The notes beneath the pieces were generated by a model. The model had not been told where the DNA came from. It saw nothing but the letters and a program-made list of their open reading frames with translations, and made no database searches. Made by a program: the position numbers and the translations under genes. A stretch of DNA of 64,000 nt from Ruegeria atlantica (GTDB lineage: Bacteria; Pseudomonadota; Alphaproteobacteria; Rhodobacterales; Rhodobacteraceae), in assembly GCF_013032505.1 (NCBI RefSeq), contig NZ_WQCG01000001.1, positions 1,116,001-1,180,000 of the forward strand, in the 5' to 3' direction. Position 1 is the stretch's first letter. Each line of letters opens with the position of its first letter. Positions 7,928 to 17,528 of the stretch are shown one piece after another.

Positions 7928-8593
7928 TTACGGCAGTGGTGACAACCCGATCACAGGCGCGTGCAAATGAAGCAGGGCCATGAAGATGGCGATAGTAACA
8001 AACCAGACCCAAGGGCGCGGCCAGGGACGCGGCGCGCGTAGCGACAGACGACGTGTATTGCGGGACAACCGAGTCCATTCCATGCCTATATCGCGTTGTT
8101 TACGACGATCGATCAAGGCCATGCCAAAGACAGCAAAACCAGCAAAAAGCCCAAACAGGATCACGTGTGACAGACTGCCATTGGCCAGCAGATGCGCAAT
8201 GGCCCATAGCATCAAGGCGACAAGAATAGGATGGCGCGTTGTCCGCAAAATGCCCGGTTTTTCTGGATCGAAGGCGCGGTGCCCCATCCCGCCAAAAGAG
8301 AACGGGTTTTGGATAGACAAGCCTGCAACCGCCAGCCAACACACGATCGGCATCACCAAGAGTGGCGCCCAGCGAAAAATGGCAAGCGGTGGTATGACCT
8401 CAACGTAAGGCGCTTGTGCGGCGGCTACGATCAGCCATGCCAGCACCAACAAGGACAGTCCGGAATAGGCCGCGAAATATCCCTTGCGCCCCAACGTTTC
8501 AATCAGCCGCCCGCGCACGGCAGGACGTACCGGGATGGCGTGGCTAAGAAGAAAAGCGATCAATGCTGCGAGGAAGAAGGCCCAACCGGTCAT
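7928..8593 (-). CDS. NnrU family membrane protein
   Basis: 221 residues with about six transmembrane segments. The conserved core GILRTTRHPILVALMLWA (about 115-132) carries the RHP motif of the NnrU family, also seen in isoprenylcysteine methyltransferase-like proteins. NnrU was first linked to nitrite and nitric oxide reductase expression in Rhodobacter relatives. No denitrification gene lies nearby, so that role is not supported by context. Confidence 0.85.
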   Translation of the reverse strand: MTGWAFFLAALIAFLLSHAIPVRPAVRGRLIETLGRKGYFAAYSGLSLLVLAWLIVAAAQAPYVEVIPPLAIFRWAPLLVMPIVCWLAVAGLSIQNPFSFGGMGHRAFDPEKPGILRTTRHPILVALMLWAIAHLLANGSLSHVILFGLFAGFAVFGMALIDRRKQRDIGMEWTRLSRNTRRLSLRAPRPWPRPWVWFVTIAIFMALLHLHAPVIGLSPLP

Positions 8594-8665
8594 AGTAATC
8601 TCCGAACGTGTTACGCAGGATCTATGCGCCGAATACCGTCCGGTCTTTGTCCAAAATCAAGTGTG

Positions 8666-8692
8666 GGAAAAAGGGGCGGACACACCGCCCCT
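8666..8692 (-). terminator. Terminator of the quaternary-amine ABC transporter operon
   Basis: On the minus strand GGGGCGG (8691-8685) pairs with CCGCCCC (8679-8673) and is followed by a T run. It lies just past the permease stop codon. Confidence 0.8.
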
Positions 8693-8700
8693 GCCCCATT

Positions 8701-10767
8701 TCAAAGTCCCAGCGCTTTACGCTGTTCTTCGGCAAAGCCCTGCACGATACGGTCGGCGACCAGCGCCAAAATCGCCATCGCCGCTCCGGCCGAGATACCC
8801 AGGCCAACATCCGCCTGACCCAACGCCAGATAGATCGACTGTCCCAGACCGGTGGTCCCGATCAGCGCCGCAATCACTAGCATGGCAAAGGCATAGAGGA
8901 TGGTCTGGTTCAGACCCAACAGGATCGTTGGCGCGGCATAAGGCGCACGGACGTCGCGCATGATCTGCCACTCGGTCGCGCCGCTTGAGATTGCGGCCTC
9001 CATCATCTCTTCCGGTGTGTTGACCAAACCGTGCCGCGTGTAGCGGATCATCGGGACGATGGCGTAGGCACAGATCGCCAGAAAGGCCGAGAACTCGCCA
9101 ATCTGGAAAACCATCAGCACAGGGATAAGGAAGACGAAAAGCGGGATTGTCTGTAGCATGTCGCAGATCGGGCGAACGACCTTCCAGACCGGCAACCATA
9201 CGGCGCTGGCTAGGCCGATCAAGCCACCTGCGATGGCGCAGGAAAACACCGCAGCACCGCTGAGGTAAAGCGACAGCAACGCGCGCTCCCACAGGCCGGA
9301 AACTAGGATGGTGCTAAGCAACCCAACGGAAAGCGCCGCCAGACGCCAGCCCCCCGCGACATAGCTGAGCGCAGCCGCCCCGGTCAGGACGAAGGGCCAT
9401 GGAAGGTTTGAAATACCCGTTTCCAGCATTCCGAACAGGATCAGAACAACCAAACCACCTGTCAGGTGGCCGCGCCATGCCATCAATGCTGCGATGACGC
9501 CGCCGGCAGCAAAAAGGCCAAAGCTCATCCCCGCTGTCCACTGGAAACCCCATGTGAAGGGCAGAACCGCCTGATCCAGTCCGATCCGCAACGGCAACAG
9601 CACGTAAAACAACGAGTTGTTCTTGAGCGCATCCAGCCAAGGACCATTCGCCTGCGTGAACGCAGTCAGTCCGCTGTCGACAGCCTCAGCCATCGGGTCC
9701 AGCAGGGTCAGTTCGGACGGGTTCGGCAGCCATGCCCAAAAGGCGGCGGTAAACAGGACCGTAAAGCCCAGAAGTGCCCAGACGACGCGTTGGTCATAAC
9801 GTTTACGCTCGGTGGCCAGCGTGCCGCTCATCCGGTCGATCACTACGGCAAAGACCACAATGACCAGGCCAGCCATCAGCGACTCGCCAAACTGCGCCTT
9901 GCGCATGGTCAGAAGGACTTCCCAACCGATGTCGTTGAACCCGCCGATAACGGCGGCGATGATGACCATCGACAAGGCGGCCATCAGACACTGGTTTACG
10001 CCGACCATGATCTGCGTCGCGGCCGCCGGGATTTCAACTTGAAACAGCTGCTGAAACCGCGTGCCGCCAGACATGATGGCAGCCTCTTTGATCTCGGGTT
10101 CGACCCGTTCCAGACCCAGCATCACGTTACGCGCCATTGGGGGTGCCGCGTAGATGGCCGAGGCAATCAGACCCACAACCGGGCCAAAGCCGAATAGCAG
10201 CAATAGCGGGGTCAAATAGGCAAATGTCGGAACCGTTTGCATCACGTCCAAAACCGCCTGAACAAAGGACCTGACGCGCGGCACTTCGTTGGCAAGGATG
10301 CCGATGGCGCCGCCGACGACTAACGCGACGGGCACAGAAACGGCAACCAGCGCCAGCGTATTCATACTCTCGGCCCAGTAGCCTGAGGCCAGCACAAAAC
10401 TCAGACCAAAGAATCCCAACGCCGCCATAGGTAAACCGCCCAGAAACCAGCCCAACGCCGTCACCAGACCAATCAGAATCGGCCAAGGGGTGCTACCCAA
10501 CACGAAATTGGCCCAGTTCATGGGATAAGCCATCAGGTCAGAGAACAACCGCATAGCGGGTTTGATACCGTTCAGAAACCAGTCCAGAAACGCGCCGACC
10601 CATTGTGTAGCGGGCAGTTCCCACGTGGTGGGCCACTTGACCAACCAAGGCGCAACGCCCTCTAACGCAAGACAAATCGCACCAACGATAGCAGTGATCA
10701 AAGCCGCCTTTGCGCCTACCGAAAGACGCAATGCGTATTGCCTCGGAGTATCCGTAACGGCGGTCAT
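8701..10767 (-). CDS. Quaternary-amine ABC transporter, tandem-fused permease (ProW-like)
   Basis: 688 residues, about twice the size of a usual ProW. Two complete permease modules are fused. Each carries an EAA loop for docking the ATPase: EAAIMSGGTRFQQLF (about 228-242) and EAAISSGATEWQIM (about residue 590). Each module is followed by the same VGVNQ/LGLNQ...AALSMVIIAAVIGG type of helix. Many transmembrane segments precede the modules. The subunit forms the membrane channel for glycine betaine, choline, proline betaine or TMAO uptake. The start overlaps the end of the ATPase gene by four bases. The fused form is common in marine alphaproteobacteria, where some systems prefer TMAO; sequence alone does not settle the substrate. 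Confidence 0.9.
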   Translation of the reverse strand: MTAVTDTPRQYALRLSVGAKAALITAIVGAICLALEGVAPWLVKWPTTWELPATQWVGAFLDWFLNGIKPAMRLFSDLMAYPMNWANFVLGSTPWPILIGLVTALGWFLGGLPMAALGFFGLSFVLASGYWAESMNTLALVAVSVPVALVVGGAIGILANEVPRVRSFVQAVLDVMQTVPTFAYLTPLLLLFGFGPVVGLIASAIYAAPPMARNVMLGLERVEPEIKEAAIMSGGTRFQQLFQVEIPAAATQIMVGVNQCLMAALSMVIIAAVIGGFNDIGWEVLLTMRKAQFGESLMAGLVIVVFAVVIDRMSGTLATERKRYDQRVVWALLGFTVLFTAAFWAWLPNPSELTLLDPMAEAVDSGLTAFTQANGPWLDALKNNSLFYVLLPLRIGLDQAVLPFTWGFQWTAGMSFGLFAAGGVIAALMAWRGHLTGGLVVLILFGMLETGISNLPWPFVLTGAAALSYVAGGWRLAALSVGLLSTILVSGLWERALLSLYLSGAAVFSCAIAGGLIGLASAVWLPVWKVVRPICDMLQTIPLFVFLIPVLMVFQIGEFSAFLAICAYAIVPMIRYTRHGLVNTPEEMMEAAISSGATEWQIMRDVRAPYAAPTILLGLNQTILYAFAMLVIAALIGTTGLGQSIYLALGQADVGLGISAGAAMAILALVADRIVQGFAEEQRKALGL

Positions 10768-11813
10768 GTTTCTTCCACCTGCAAGGCGGCGGCCAGATCC
10801 GAGGGGTGAACTGTCCCGACAATGTTGCCGTTTTCGTCACGTACAGGGACTGGTTCATACAGCTCCATGCAATGCGCAAGTGCTGCATCCAATGTCATAG
10901 ACGTGGTCAGGCCAGGGTCGTCCGGGCCACGCTCGGCTTCGTCTCGCATGACGGAGGCGACCTTGGCGTGCTGACCTTTTGCCACGTCTTTCGAGAATTC
11001 GCGCACGTAGTCGTCAACCGGACGCAAAACGATATCCGTCGGCGTGCCGATCTGAACGATCTTGCCGTCGCGCATGATGGCAATTCGGTCAGCCAGTTTC
11101 AGCGCCTCTTGAATATCGTGAGTGATGAATACGATGGATTTCTTCAGTGTCGCCTGAATGCGCAGAAATTCGTCCTGCAATTGGCGGCGGATCAGCGGAT
11201 CGAGGGCCGAGAACGGTTCGTCCAGAAACCAGATATCGGGGTTTACAGCCAGGGACCGCGCAATCCCCACCCGCTGACGCTGACCACCGGAAAGCTGACG
11301 GGGGAAACTGTCCTCACGACCTTCCAATCCAACCAACGAGATCACTTCTTGCGCGCGGGCCAGCCGTTCTTTTTTGCCGATACCGGATACGCGTAGCGGA
11401 TAGGCCACGTTTTCGGCCACGGTCATGTGCGGGAACAGACCAAAATGCTGGAACACCATTCCCAGCTTTTTGCGCCGCAATTCGGTCAAAGCCTTCTTTG
11501 ACGCGCCGATGACGTTTTCACCGTCGACCCGGATTTCACCACCCGTGCCGGGCAACAATTGCGAGATACAGCGGATCAGCGTGGATTTTCCTGACCCGGA
11601 CAGCCCCATGATGACGAAGAGCTCACCCTCTTTGACTTCGAAATTGGCGTCCTGAACGGCCGGGATGAATCCGTGTTCGCGCAGATCGGCGGCGGCTTTG
11701 TCTGCGTCATTCCCTGACCGAGACAGCGCGTCGGTCAGGGCTTTGTCTGCGCCTTGGCCAAAGACCTGCCAGAGATTCTGGCAGGCAATGGCTGGCGTAT
11801 TCGCGTCAGTCAC
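10764..11813 (-). CDS. Quaternary-amine ABC transporter, ATP-binding protein (ProV-like)
   Basis: 349 residues with a GTG start at 11813. An N-terminal extension (about 1-55) typical of ProV/OpuA ATPases precedes Walker A GLSGSGKST (about 70), the signature LSGGQRQRVGIARSL, and Walker B DIWFLDEPFSALD with the H-loop ITHD. A short CBS-like tail (EPVPVRDENGNIVGTVHPSDL) may sense ionic strength, as in osmoregulated relatives. The gene sits 10 bases after the binding-protein gene and overlaps the permease gene by four bases. Confidence 0.93.
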   Translation of the reverse strand: MTDANTPAIACQNLWQVFGQGADKALTDALSRSGNDADKAAADLREHGFIPAVQDANFEVKEGELFVIMGLSGSGKSTLIRCISQLLPGTGGEIRVDGENVIGASKKALTELRRKKLGMVFQHFGLFPHMTVAENVAYPLRVSGIGKKERLARAQEVISLVGLEGREDSFPRQLSGGQRQRVGIARSLAVNPDIWFLDEPFSALDPLIRRQLQDEFLRIQATLKKSIVFITHDIQEALKLADRIAIMRDGKIVQIGTPTDIVLRPVDDYVREFSKDVAKGQHAKVASVMRDEAERGPDDPGLTTSMTLDAALAHCMELYEPVPVRDENGNIVGTVHPSDLAAALQVEET

Positions 11814-11823
11814 TTATGCGAAC

Positions 11824-12774
11824 TCACTGAGTTGCCGCGTCAACAACCGGACGCCATTTGTCTTCGTTCGCAGACATCCATTCGGCGACAACCTCTTCGA
11901 CCTGACCGCCGTCAACGTCGATTGCGCCCATCATCGGCTGCTGGTCCTCGACTGCCAGTTGATAGTTGGACAGGATTTCATAGGCCGCAGGCCATTTGTC
12001 TTCCATACCGTTCCAGCTGGCCTTGAAGATGCGCGAGGGTGAGAAATCACAGTCATTAATAGCGTTCGGGTTCGGGCCCCATGCCGGATCGTTAAAGCAT
12101 GCCTCTTCACCTGCAGGCAGTTCGACGAATTGCACGTCATAAGCCGACATCGCCCAATGGGGCTGCCAGAAGGTGATCAGCAGCGGTGACTTGCGCTCAG
12201 TCGAGGCGCGAAGTTCGGCGATCAGAGCACCCTCAGATCCGGCAGGAACCGCTTTGAACGGCAGCTCAAGACCGGTCATGCGGTCGGCGCCGGGCGTACC
12301 CCAATCGGCGGGATAGTCGACCAGACGTCCACCGGGCAGAGTTTCAGCAGTTGCAAAGACCTGCGCGCAGTCTTTCAGCGCTTCCCATGCAGGCAGACCC
12401 GGGCACAGATCGGCCACGTGCGCCGGATATGCGATGCCTTCCTTGGCATCCAGACCCAGATCACCGATCTCAACCACTGTGCCTTCGTCGATTTTCTTTG
12501 CGTATTCGTCCGAGACGTTGGACGACCAGATTTCGAGCGTCGCAGTGATGTCACCATCCGCGATGGCTTGGAACTGGTTCATCATGCCGGCGGTCACGTA
12601 TTCGACATTGTAACCTGCGGCTTTCAGCATTTCGCCAGCAACGTGGGTCGTTACATGCTGACCGGTCCATTCGTTGATCGCCAATTTGATCGGCTCGTCC
12701 ACGGCCCCCATTTCGGCGGCGTAAGCGGAACCGGCTACCATCATAGCCAAAAGGCTGACACTGAGTTTTTTCAT
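11824..12774 (-). CDS. Quaternary-amine ABC transporter, substrate-binding protein (ProX/TmoX-like)
   Basis: About 316 residues, periplasmic. The signal peptide MKKLSVSLLAMMVAGSAYA is cleaved before AEMG. The OpuAC-type fold begins KLAINEWTGQHV, whose Trp resembles an aromatic-cage residue, and continues with ITATLEIWSSNVS, YPADWGTPG and ITFWQPHWAMSAYDVQFV. Several conserved Trp residues suit a quaternary-ammonium or N-oxide ligand. AGGGAGA is six bases from the ATG at 12774, which I prefer to the ATG at 12780. It is first in the operon, as usual for the most abundant component. A BetI-like operator lies upstream at 13011-13028. Confidence 0.9.
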   Translation of the reverse strand: MKKLSVSLLAMMVAGSAYAAEMGAVDEPIKLAINEWTGQHVTTHVAGEMLKAAGYNVEYVTAGMMNQFQAIADGDITATLEIWSSNVSDEYAKKIDEGTVVEIGDLGLDAKEGIAYPAHVADLCPGLPAWEALKDCAQVFATAETLPGGRLVDYPADWGTPGADRMTGLELPFKAVPAGSEGALIAELRASTERKSPLLITFWQPHWAMSAYDVQFVELPAGEEACFNDPAWGPNPNAINDCDFSPSRIFKASWNGMEDKWPAAYEILSNYQLAVEDQQPMMGAIDVDGGQVEEVVAEWMSANEDKWRPVVDAATQ

Positions 12775-13188
12775 CGACATTCTCCCTGTCTTTTTTGTTT
12801 CTCGTCCACCTCAGCGGATACTTCAGCGCCGCAAGGTTGATAAGACGACATCACCATGTCGCAACATGCACAAAGTCCGCCGCAAAAGGAAAGCGAACAC
12901 TTTGAACGAGCGCGGAATTTTTCGCCTTACTTTAAGGTGCAAGTCCCCACCCGCTGCGTTGTACTGATCGCGCGCTTTTTTGTTTAACACAGATATTCGG
13001 CGCGGGTCTTTGATTGACGAGTCAATCACAAACCCGATTCCACTGTTTTGTCGAGCATTTCTTTTTCGGATTTCCGACTTTTCTGCATTTTTTGGTGTCA
13101 CAGGTGCCAAAATTCAAAATAATCACTCGCTTTGAGACCTTGTAACACAATGCTCAACAAGCAACGTTACCGGTGGAGGACAGGATTT
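12775..13188. other. Divergent intergenic region of the ABC transporter and the Tag-like gene
   Basis: About 410 bases with no credible gene; the 95-codon minus frame at 12823-13110 lacks a ribosome-binding site and has a random composition. The main visible signal is the palindrome at 13011-13028. It lies about 235 bases before the transporter start, so a long leader or a distal promoter is implied. No clear sigma-70 pair was found next to it. Confidence 0.6.
13011..13028. promoter_or_regulatory. Inverted repeat, probable BetI operator
   Basis: TGATTGAC-GA-GTCAATCA is a perfect 8+8 inverted repeat with a 2-base centre. Its half-sites match the repeat overlapping the betI promoter at 47531-47548 in 15 of 16 positions. 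TetR-family repressors such as BetI typically bind sites of this size. Confidence 0.6.
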
Positions 13189-13851
13189 ATGCGTCACTTT
13201 GATGAAATTTTTGCCATCGCCGCCAAGCGACATGGTGGCCTGGATGCTCTGAACGGAAAACTGAGCAAGCCCACTAGTGTGGCCGAGCTGGCCAAGATGC
13301 CGGATGACCGCTGGCTGTCGATCATCACCAAAACCGTGTTTCAGGCAGGGTTCAACTGGAAGGTCATCGAAAACAAGTGGGACGGGTTCGAGACTGCCTT
13401 TGACGGTTTCGATGTAGGACGCTGCGCCTTCATGGACGATGAGAAATTCGACGCATTAATTCAGGACACGCGCATCGTGCGCAACGGCACCAAGATTGCC
13501 GCCGTCCGTGATAATGCTGCATTTCTGCTGGAACTGCGGGATGAAGGCGGCGCGGGTCGGGTGCTTGGAGGATGGCCATCTGAAGATTACGTCGGTCTGT
13601 TGGCGATGCTGGCCAAGCGCGGTTCGCGTCTGGGCGGCGCCTCGGCCCAGTACGCGATGCGGTTTGCCGGGCGGGACAGCTTTATCCTCTCGCAAGACGT
13701 GACCGCGCGGCTGATTGCCGAAGGCGTTATCGACAAATCCCCCACTTCGAAAAAGGCAATGGCTGCGGTGCAAGCAGCCTTTAACACGTGGATGGAACAA
13801 TCCGGCCGGTCTCTGACCGAAATAAGCAGGGTTTTGGCAATGAGCCTGTGA
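13189..13851 (+). CDS. DNA-3-methyladenine glycosylase I (Tag-like)
   Basis: 220 residues. GGTGGAGGACAGG lies before the ATG at 13189, which fixes the start. The helix-hairpin-helix glycosylase region shows ITKTVFQAGFNWKVIENKW (about 45-63), close to the FQAGLSW segment of Tag, with further segments FDVGRCAFM, IVRNGTKIAAVRDNA and GLLAMLAKRGSRLGG. Tag excises 3-methyladenine from alkylated DNA. The zinc-binding Cys and His residues of E. coli Tag are not apparent, so this belongs to a diverged branch and its substrate range is inferred. Confidence 0.75.
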   Translation: MRHFDEIFAIAAKRHGGLDALNGKLSKPTSVAELAKMPDDRWLSIITKTVFQAGFNWKVIENKWDGFETAFDGFDVGRCAFMDDEKFDALIQDTRIVRNGTKIAAVRDNAAFLLELRDEGGAGRVLGGWPSEDYVGLLAMLAKRGSRLGGASAQYAMRFAGRDSFILSQDVTARLIAEGVIDKSPTSKKAMAAVQAAFNTWMEQSGRSLTEISRVLAMSL

Positions 13852-13892
13852 AAACGGGTTGCAGCGCGGGCACTTCGCATTAGGCTTTGATT

Positions 13893-14585
13893 ATGGCCCT
13901 TCGCATTTTGATGACGTTAATTATTCTGTTTGCAGCCTGCGGCCGCCCTTTGACGGATCAGGAACGCGCATTTGCCAGCGCCGTTCAGGGCGACACGCTT
14001 GATCTGGATCGCGTGCGCCTTGTTGAAGGTGCACCGGTTGCACCTATCACTTTCTACCGCAAGGACCGGCCGCGTTTGGCCTGCCGGGAACGTATCCTGC
14101 CACCGACCGAAGAAGGTGTCGTGACAGCGAAACCTGCCGCCGTTGCGTTGTTTAACAAGGTCTATTTTACCAAGGATTGGTATCTTGAGGACTATATGAC
14201 CGACTTTCCGGATCAGATGGACCTGATTGCCGCTATGCTTCTGGCGCATGAGCTGACCCATGTCTGGCAGTGGCAGAACCGTCAGACGACGGGCTATCAC
14301 CCCCTGCGCGCAGCCGCAGAACATGGTGGAAGCAAGGACCCTTATCTGTTTGACCTGAAGACATCACCGGATTTTCTGGCCTACGGGTTTGAACAACAAG
14401 GTGCGATCGTCGAGGAATATATCTGCTGCCGCTCATTGGACCCTACTGCACCGCGCACCCAGCGTCTGCATGACATGTTGGGCGCACATTTCGATCTGTC
14501 TCCGCTGCCCGGCGCGCAACGCGAGCGTGCAGTTGTAATTCCGTGGAGCGGCGCAAAGGTCGAAGGGATTTGCCGCAACGGCTGA
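13893..14585 (+). CDS. Putative lipoprotein with a zinc-peptidase HExxH motif
   Basis: 230 residues. A short signal sequence ends in FAAC (Cys16), a likely lipobox. A central helix LLAHELTHVWQWQ places HELTH at residues 119-123, the HExxH signature of zincin peptidases. Further Glu residues follow in the IVEEYICC segment. The family is not recognised, and activity is inferred from the motif only. The start is the ATG at 13893, two codons into a slightly longer frame. It is convergent with the cytochrome gene, with only three bases between. Confidence 0.7.
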   Translation: MALRILMTLIILFAACGRPLTDQERAFASAVQGDTLDLDRVRLVEGAPVAPITFYRKDRPRLACRERILPPTEEGVVTAKPAAVALFNKVYFTKDWYLEDYMTDFPDQMDLIAAMLLAHELTHVWQWQNRQTTGYHPLRAAAEHGGSKDPYLFDLKTSPDFLAYGFEQQGAIVEEYICCRSLDPTAPRTQRLHDMLGAHFDLSPLPGAQRERAVVIPWSGAKVEGICRNG

Positions 14586-14588
14586 GCC

Positions 14589-14987
14589 CTATTGCAGAGT
14601 CTCGAGAAACGCCACCAGATCCACAATCGGTTGACTGGTCAGAATCGGCTGCCCGTCGGGTGTTTTCATTGATGTGTCCTGCCCGTCGAAATACGGGCCA
14701 TAAACCGGCATCGGACTGCCATGACTGACCAAGGGGTCACGCCCATCAATACGCGCCACGACGCGGGCTGTAGGGAACACGCCATCCTCTGATGTCAGTT
14801 GCGTAAGATCGGTGGGCTGTATCACCAGAACACCCGCCATTGGCCCATGCCCCGTTGCATCAATCCCATGGCATGTTGCGCAATAATGCTGATAAAGCTC
14901 AGCGCCCGTCTCTACGTTCTGCGCCTCGGCCTGAGAAGCCAACGCGGCCATACCTGCACAAGCTGCCCCGAACAACGGTCTGATCAT
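14589..14987 (-). CDS. Periplasmic c-type cytochrome
   Basis: 132 residues. A signal peptide ending near SQAEA is followed by one haem-binding motif CATCH (about residues 36-40), and by methionine residues in SPMPVYGP that could be the sixth ligand. This is a class I monohaem cytochrome c. AGGAGG sits seven bases before the ATG. The physiological partner is unknown. The gene diverges from the DMT-family gene at 15080. Confidence 0.88.
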   Translation of the reverse strand: MIRPLFGAACAGMAALASQAEAQNVETGAELYQHYCATCHGIDATGHGPMAGVLVIQPTDLTQLTSEDGVFPTARVVARIDGRDPLVSHGSPMPVYGPYFDGQDTSMKTPDGQPILTSQPIVDLVAFLETLQ

Positions 14988-15079
14988 CGCATCCTCCTGT
15001 CATGATTGACATTTGCAGGCTTGCCCGCCGGGCGGCTTGGCGCAATGATCCAGATCAACGAAGCAAGAGGATACGGGCA

Positions 15080-15517
15080 ATGACACAATACATAGCCATT
15101 ATGCTGGCGGCCGGGATCGGCGTCCCGATTCTGGCGGCTTTGAACGCCGCCCTCGGCAAGCTGATCGGATCACCGACAACCGCCGCCGTTGTCCTGTTCG
15201 CCATCGCGTTTGCAGCCTCGGCGCTAGTCATGGTGTTATTCCCGGGAACAGCAGCGCTGTCCAAAGTGGCCCAAGCTCCGAAGCACTTGTTACTGGCGGG
15301 TGTTCTAATTGCGTTTTACGTTTTGTCGATTACGCATGTCGCGCCCCATTTCGGGGTCGGCAACGCAGTGTTCTTTGTTCTGCTGGGACAGCTGATCAGC
15401 ACAGCGGCCATTGACCACTTTGGCCTGTTTGGCGCTCAGGTCACGCCATTGACCTGGATAAGGGCCGGCGGCATCGCCGTGATGGCCGTTGGTGTCGCCA
15501 TCACACAACTGGCTTAA
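15080..15517 (+). CDS. DMT-superfamily membrane protein (DUF606/YdcZ-like)
   Basis: 145 residues with about five transmembrane helices, starting [27 protein letters not shown]. The Asn-containing first helix, AALNAALG, and the [23 protein letters not shown] segment match DUF606 transporters of the drug/metabolite superfamily, where two short copies often pair. A single copy is present here. The substrate is unknown. Confidence 0.8.
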   Translation: MTQYIAIMLAAGIGVPILAALNAALGKLIGSPTTAAVVLFAIAFAASALVMVLFPGTAALSKVAQAPKHLLLAGVLIAFYVLSITHVAPHFGVGNAVFFVLLGQLISTAAIDHFGLFGAQVTPLTWIRAGGIAVMAVGVAITQLA

Positions 15518-16187
15518 GAACACCGGCCTCAAGCCGCAGTTTACGATCCATCCGCGCCGCAAGATCCATGTTATGTGTGGCTATCAACGCAGAAAGACCC
15601 TCGTCCCGGACCAGCGCCATCAGCGCGTCAAATACCTGATCCGAAGTTTCGGGGTCCAGATTGCCTGTCGGCTCATCCGCCAGCAAAACGCGCGGCTTGT
15701 TTGCCAATGCCCGGCAAAACGCAACACGTTGCTGCTCGCCACCTGACAAAGCGGCGGGTCGATGGTCGGCGCGCGCTGCAACGCCAACACGGTCCAGCAA
15801 GCTCATCGCCCTGACCTGTGCAACCTTCTCAGATACACCGTTCGCCAGTTGCGGCAGAGTGATGTTTTCCAGCGCAGTAAACTCGGGCAGCAAATGATGG
15901 AACTGATAGACAAAACCCACGTCTTGGCGTCGCAGCGCCGTACGGGTTCGGTCACCCTTGCCAGCAACATTCTGACCCGCTATTTCGACCGACCCCTCAT
16001 CCGGTTTGTCTAGCAGCCCGGCAATATGCAATAGCGTTGATTTGCCTGCCCCGGATGGGGCGACCAAAGCCACGGCCTCACCCGCGCGCAGCTCAAGATC
16101 GACACCGCGTAGCACCTGAACCTCCCCCGGAGTGCCCTTGAGATAGGTCTTGGTCAGACCGTTCAGCCGCATCGTCACATCATTCAT
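15501..16187 (-). CDS. lolD: Lipoprotein-releasing ABC transporter ATP-binding protein LolD
   Basis: 228 residues, starting at the ATG at 16187. Walker A is APSGAGKST, with Ala replacing the usual first Gly; the signature is [16 protein letters not shown] and Walker B is [12 protein letters not shown]. With the adjacent permease it drives release of outer-membrane lipoproteins from the inner membrane to LolA. It overlaps the end of the permease gene by eight bases. The 3' end overlaps the convergent DMT gene. Confidence 0.9.
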   Translation of the reverse strand: MNDVTMRLNGLTKTYLKGTPGEVQVLRGVDLELRAGEAVALVAPSGAGKSTLLHIAGLLDKPDEGSVEIAGQNVAGKGDRTRTALRRQDVGFVYQFHHLLPEFTALENITLPQLANGVSEKVAQVRAMSLLDRVGVAARADHRPAALSGGEQQRVAFCRALANKPRVLLADEPTGNLDPETSDQVFDALMALVRDEGLSALIATHNMDLAARMDRKLRLEAGVLKPVV

Positions 16188-17475
16188 AGCGCAGCGCCTC
16201 AACCGGGTTCAGCCGCGCCGCACGGCGGGCCGGGAAATAGGTAACGATGAACGACAGCCCCAGTGACAAACCAATCGCCTTGAGAACATCAGAAAGATGC
16301 AGTTCAGCTGGTAAGGAGTAAATGCCGCGAATGGACGGGTCCCAGACCCCGCCACCCATGACGTAGTTCACGAATGAAAATATCGGGTCGATATATATCG
16401 CAAACAGGCAGCCGAGGATCACTCCCATTACGGTGCCAATGATGCCGGTGAATGCGCCGCAGATGAAAAAGACCCGCAGGATCGATCCTTCGCTCAGGCC
16501 AATTGTACGCAAGATACCGATATCGCGCCCCTTATTCTTCACCAGCATGATCAGGCCGGACACGATATTCATTGTTGCGATCAGGACGAGGATCGAAAGG
16601 ATGATGAACATCACGTTGTCTTCCACCTCGAGCGCGCGCAGAAAGCCGCCCGAGGCATCCTGCCACGTCCAAAGCTGGCTGCGCCCCTCGGCGGCTTCAA
16701 GGATCGGGATCAGAACCGGAGTCAAATCTTCGGGACGTTCGACCATCACTTCGATCTCGTCCGCAACACCGTCGCGGTTGAAAAAACTTTGGGCCTGCAC
16801 AAACGGCATGTAGACACGAGTTCGGTCGATGTCATACCGCCCGGCCGAGAATACATAAACCACACGATAGGCATTCACCCGCGGCGATGTCCCAAAGGCG
16901 GTTTTAACCCCATTCGGTGAGGTCAGCTTTACCGTATCACCAACCGTCGCCCCAATACTGCGCGCTACACCGGACCCGATGGCAATCACATCCTCGCCGT
17001 CCTGAAACTGGGTCAGATCGCCGACGGCCTGTTCGCTTTCCGCTACGCCGGGCAAATCTCGCAAATCCTCTGGGCGGATGCCAAAGACCTCAACCCCGCT
17101 GCTGCGGTCGCGGTTGGTAATCAGAACCTGCCCTTTGACCAGCGGGGCCGCGCGTTCCACGCCCGGAACCTGCGCGATACGGCTGGTCATTTCGTCATAG
17201 TCCGCAATCGTTCGGTCCACCTGGCCCTGCGCGTCGAACTCTCCGGCAGAGTACACGGTCACATGCGCGTTCGCGCCCAAGATGGTGCCAACAAATTCGG
17301 CCCGAAATCCCGAACGAACAGCCAAAGTGGCGATCAGGGCAAAGACGGCCAGCGTGATCCCGATCAGCGAAATCCACGTCATCACGCTGACACCACCTTC
17401 GGCACGACGCGCGCGTAGGTAACGCCAAGCGATCTTCCACTCAAATGGGGCAAAGGGCGGGGGTGTTTTGGCCAT
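16180..17475 (-). CDS. Lipoprotein-releasing ABC transporter permease (LolC/LolE family)
   Basis: 431 residues, normal for the family. The start [29 protein letters not shown] leads into helix 1. A large periplasmic domain (about 50-280) follows, then three further helices, including [26 protein letters not shown], the cytoplasmic coupling loop of FtsX/MacB-type permeases. Alphaproteobacteria usually have a single permease acting as a homodimer, so I do not assign C or E. It forms an operon with lolD. Confidence 0.92.
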   Translation of the reverse strand: MAKTPPPFAPFEWKIAWRYLRARRAEGGVSVMTWISLIGITLAVFALIATLAVRSGFRAEFVGTILGANAHVTVYSAGEFDAQGQVDRTIADYDEMTSRIAQVPGVERAAPLVKGQVLITNRDRSSGVEVFGIRPEDLRDLPGVAESEQAVGDLTQFQDGEDVIAIGSGVARSIGATVGDTVKLTSPNGVKTAFGTSPRVNAYRVVYVFSAGRYDIDRTRVYMPFVQAQSFFNRDGVADEIEVMVERPEDLTPVLIPILEAAEGRSQLWTWQDASGGFLRALEVEDNVMFIILSILVLIATMNIVSGLIMLVKNKGRDIGILRTIGLSEGSILRVFFICGAFTGIIGTVMGVILGCLFAIYIDPIFSFVNYVMGGGVWDPSIRGIYSLPAELHLSDVLKAIGLSLGLSFIVTYFPARRAARLNPVEALRYE

Positions 17476-17528
17476 ACCTGCTCCGGGTTTGTTTGTTGGC
17501 GCGACCCTTTCGGCATTTCACCGGATGG

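Noticed and set aside
11824..12774. A firm assignment as the TMAO transporter TmoX
   Set aside because: Several conserved Trp residues fit TMAO, choline and betaine alike. The tmm/tdm genes usually beside tmoXWV are absent, and the shared BetI-type site points to choline or betaine.
12823..13110. A 95-codon minus-strand gene upstream of the ABC transporter
   Set aside because: There is no ribosome-binding site, the composition is unlike a protein, and it runs through the probable operator.
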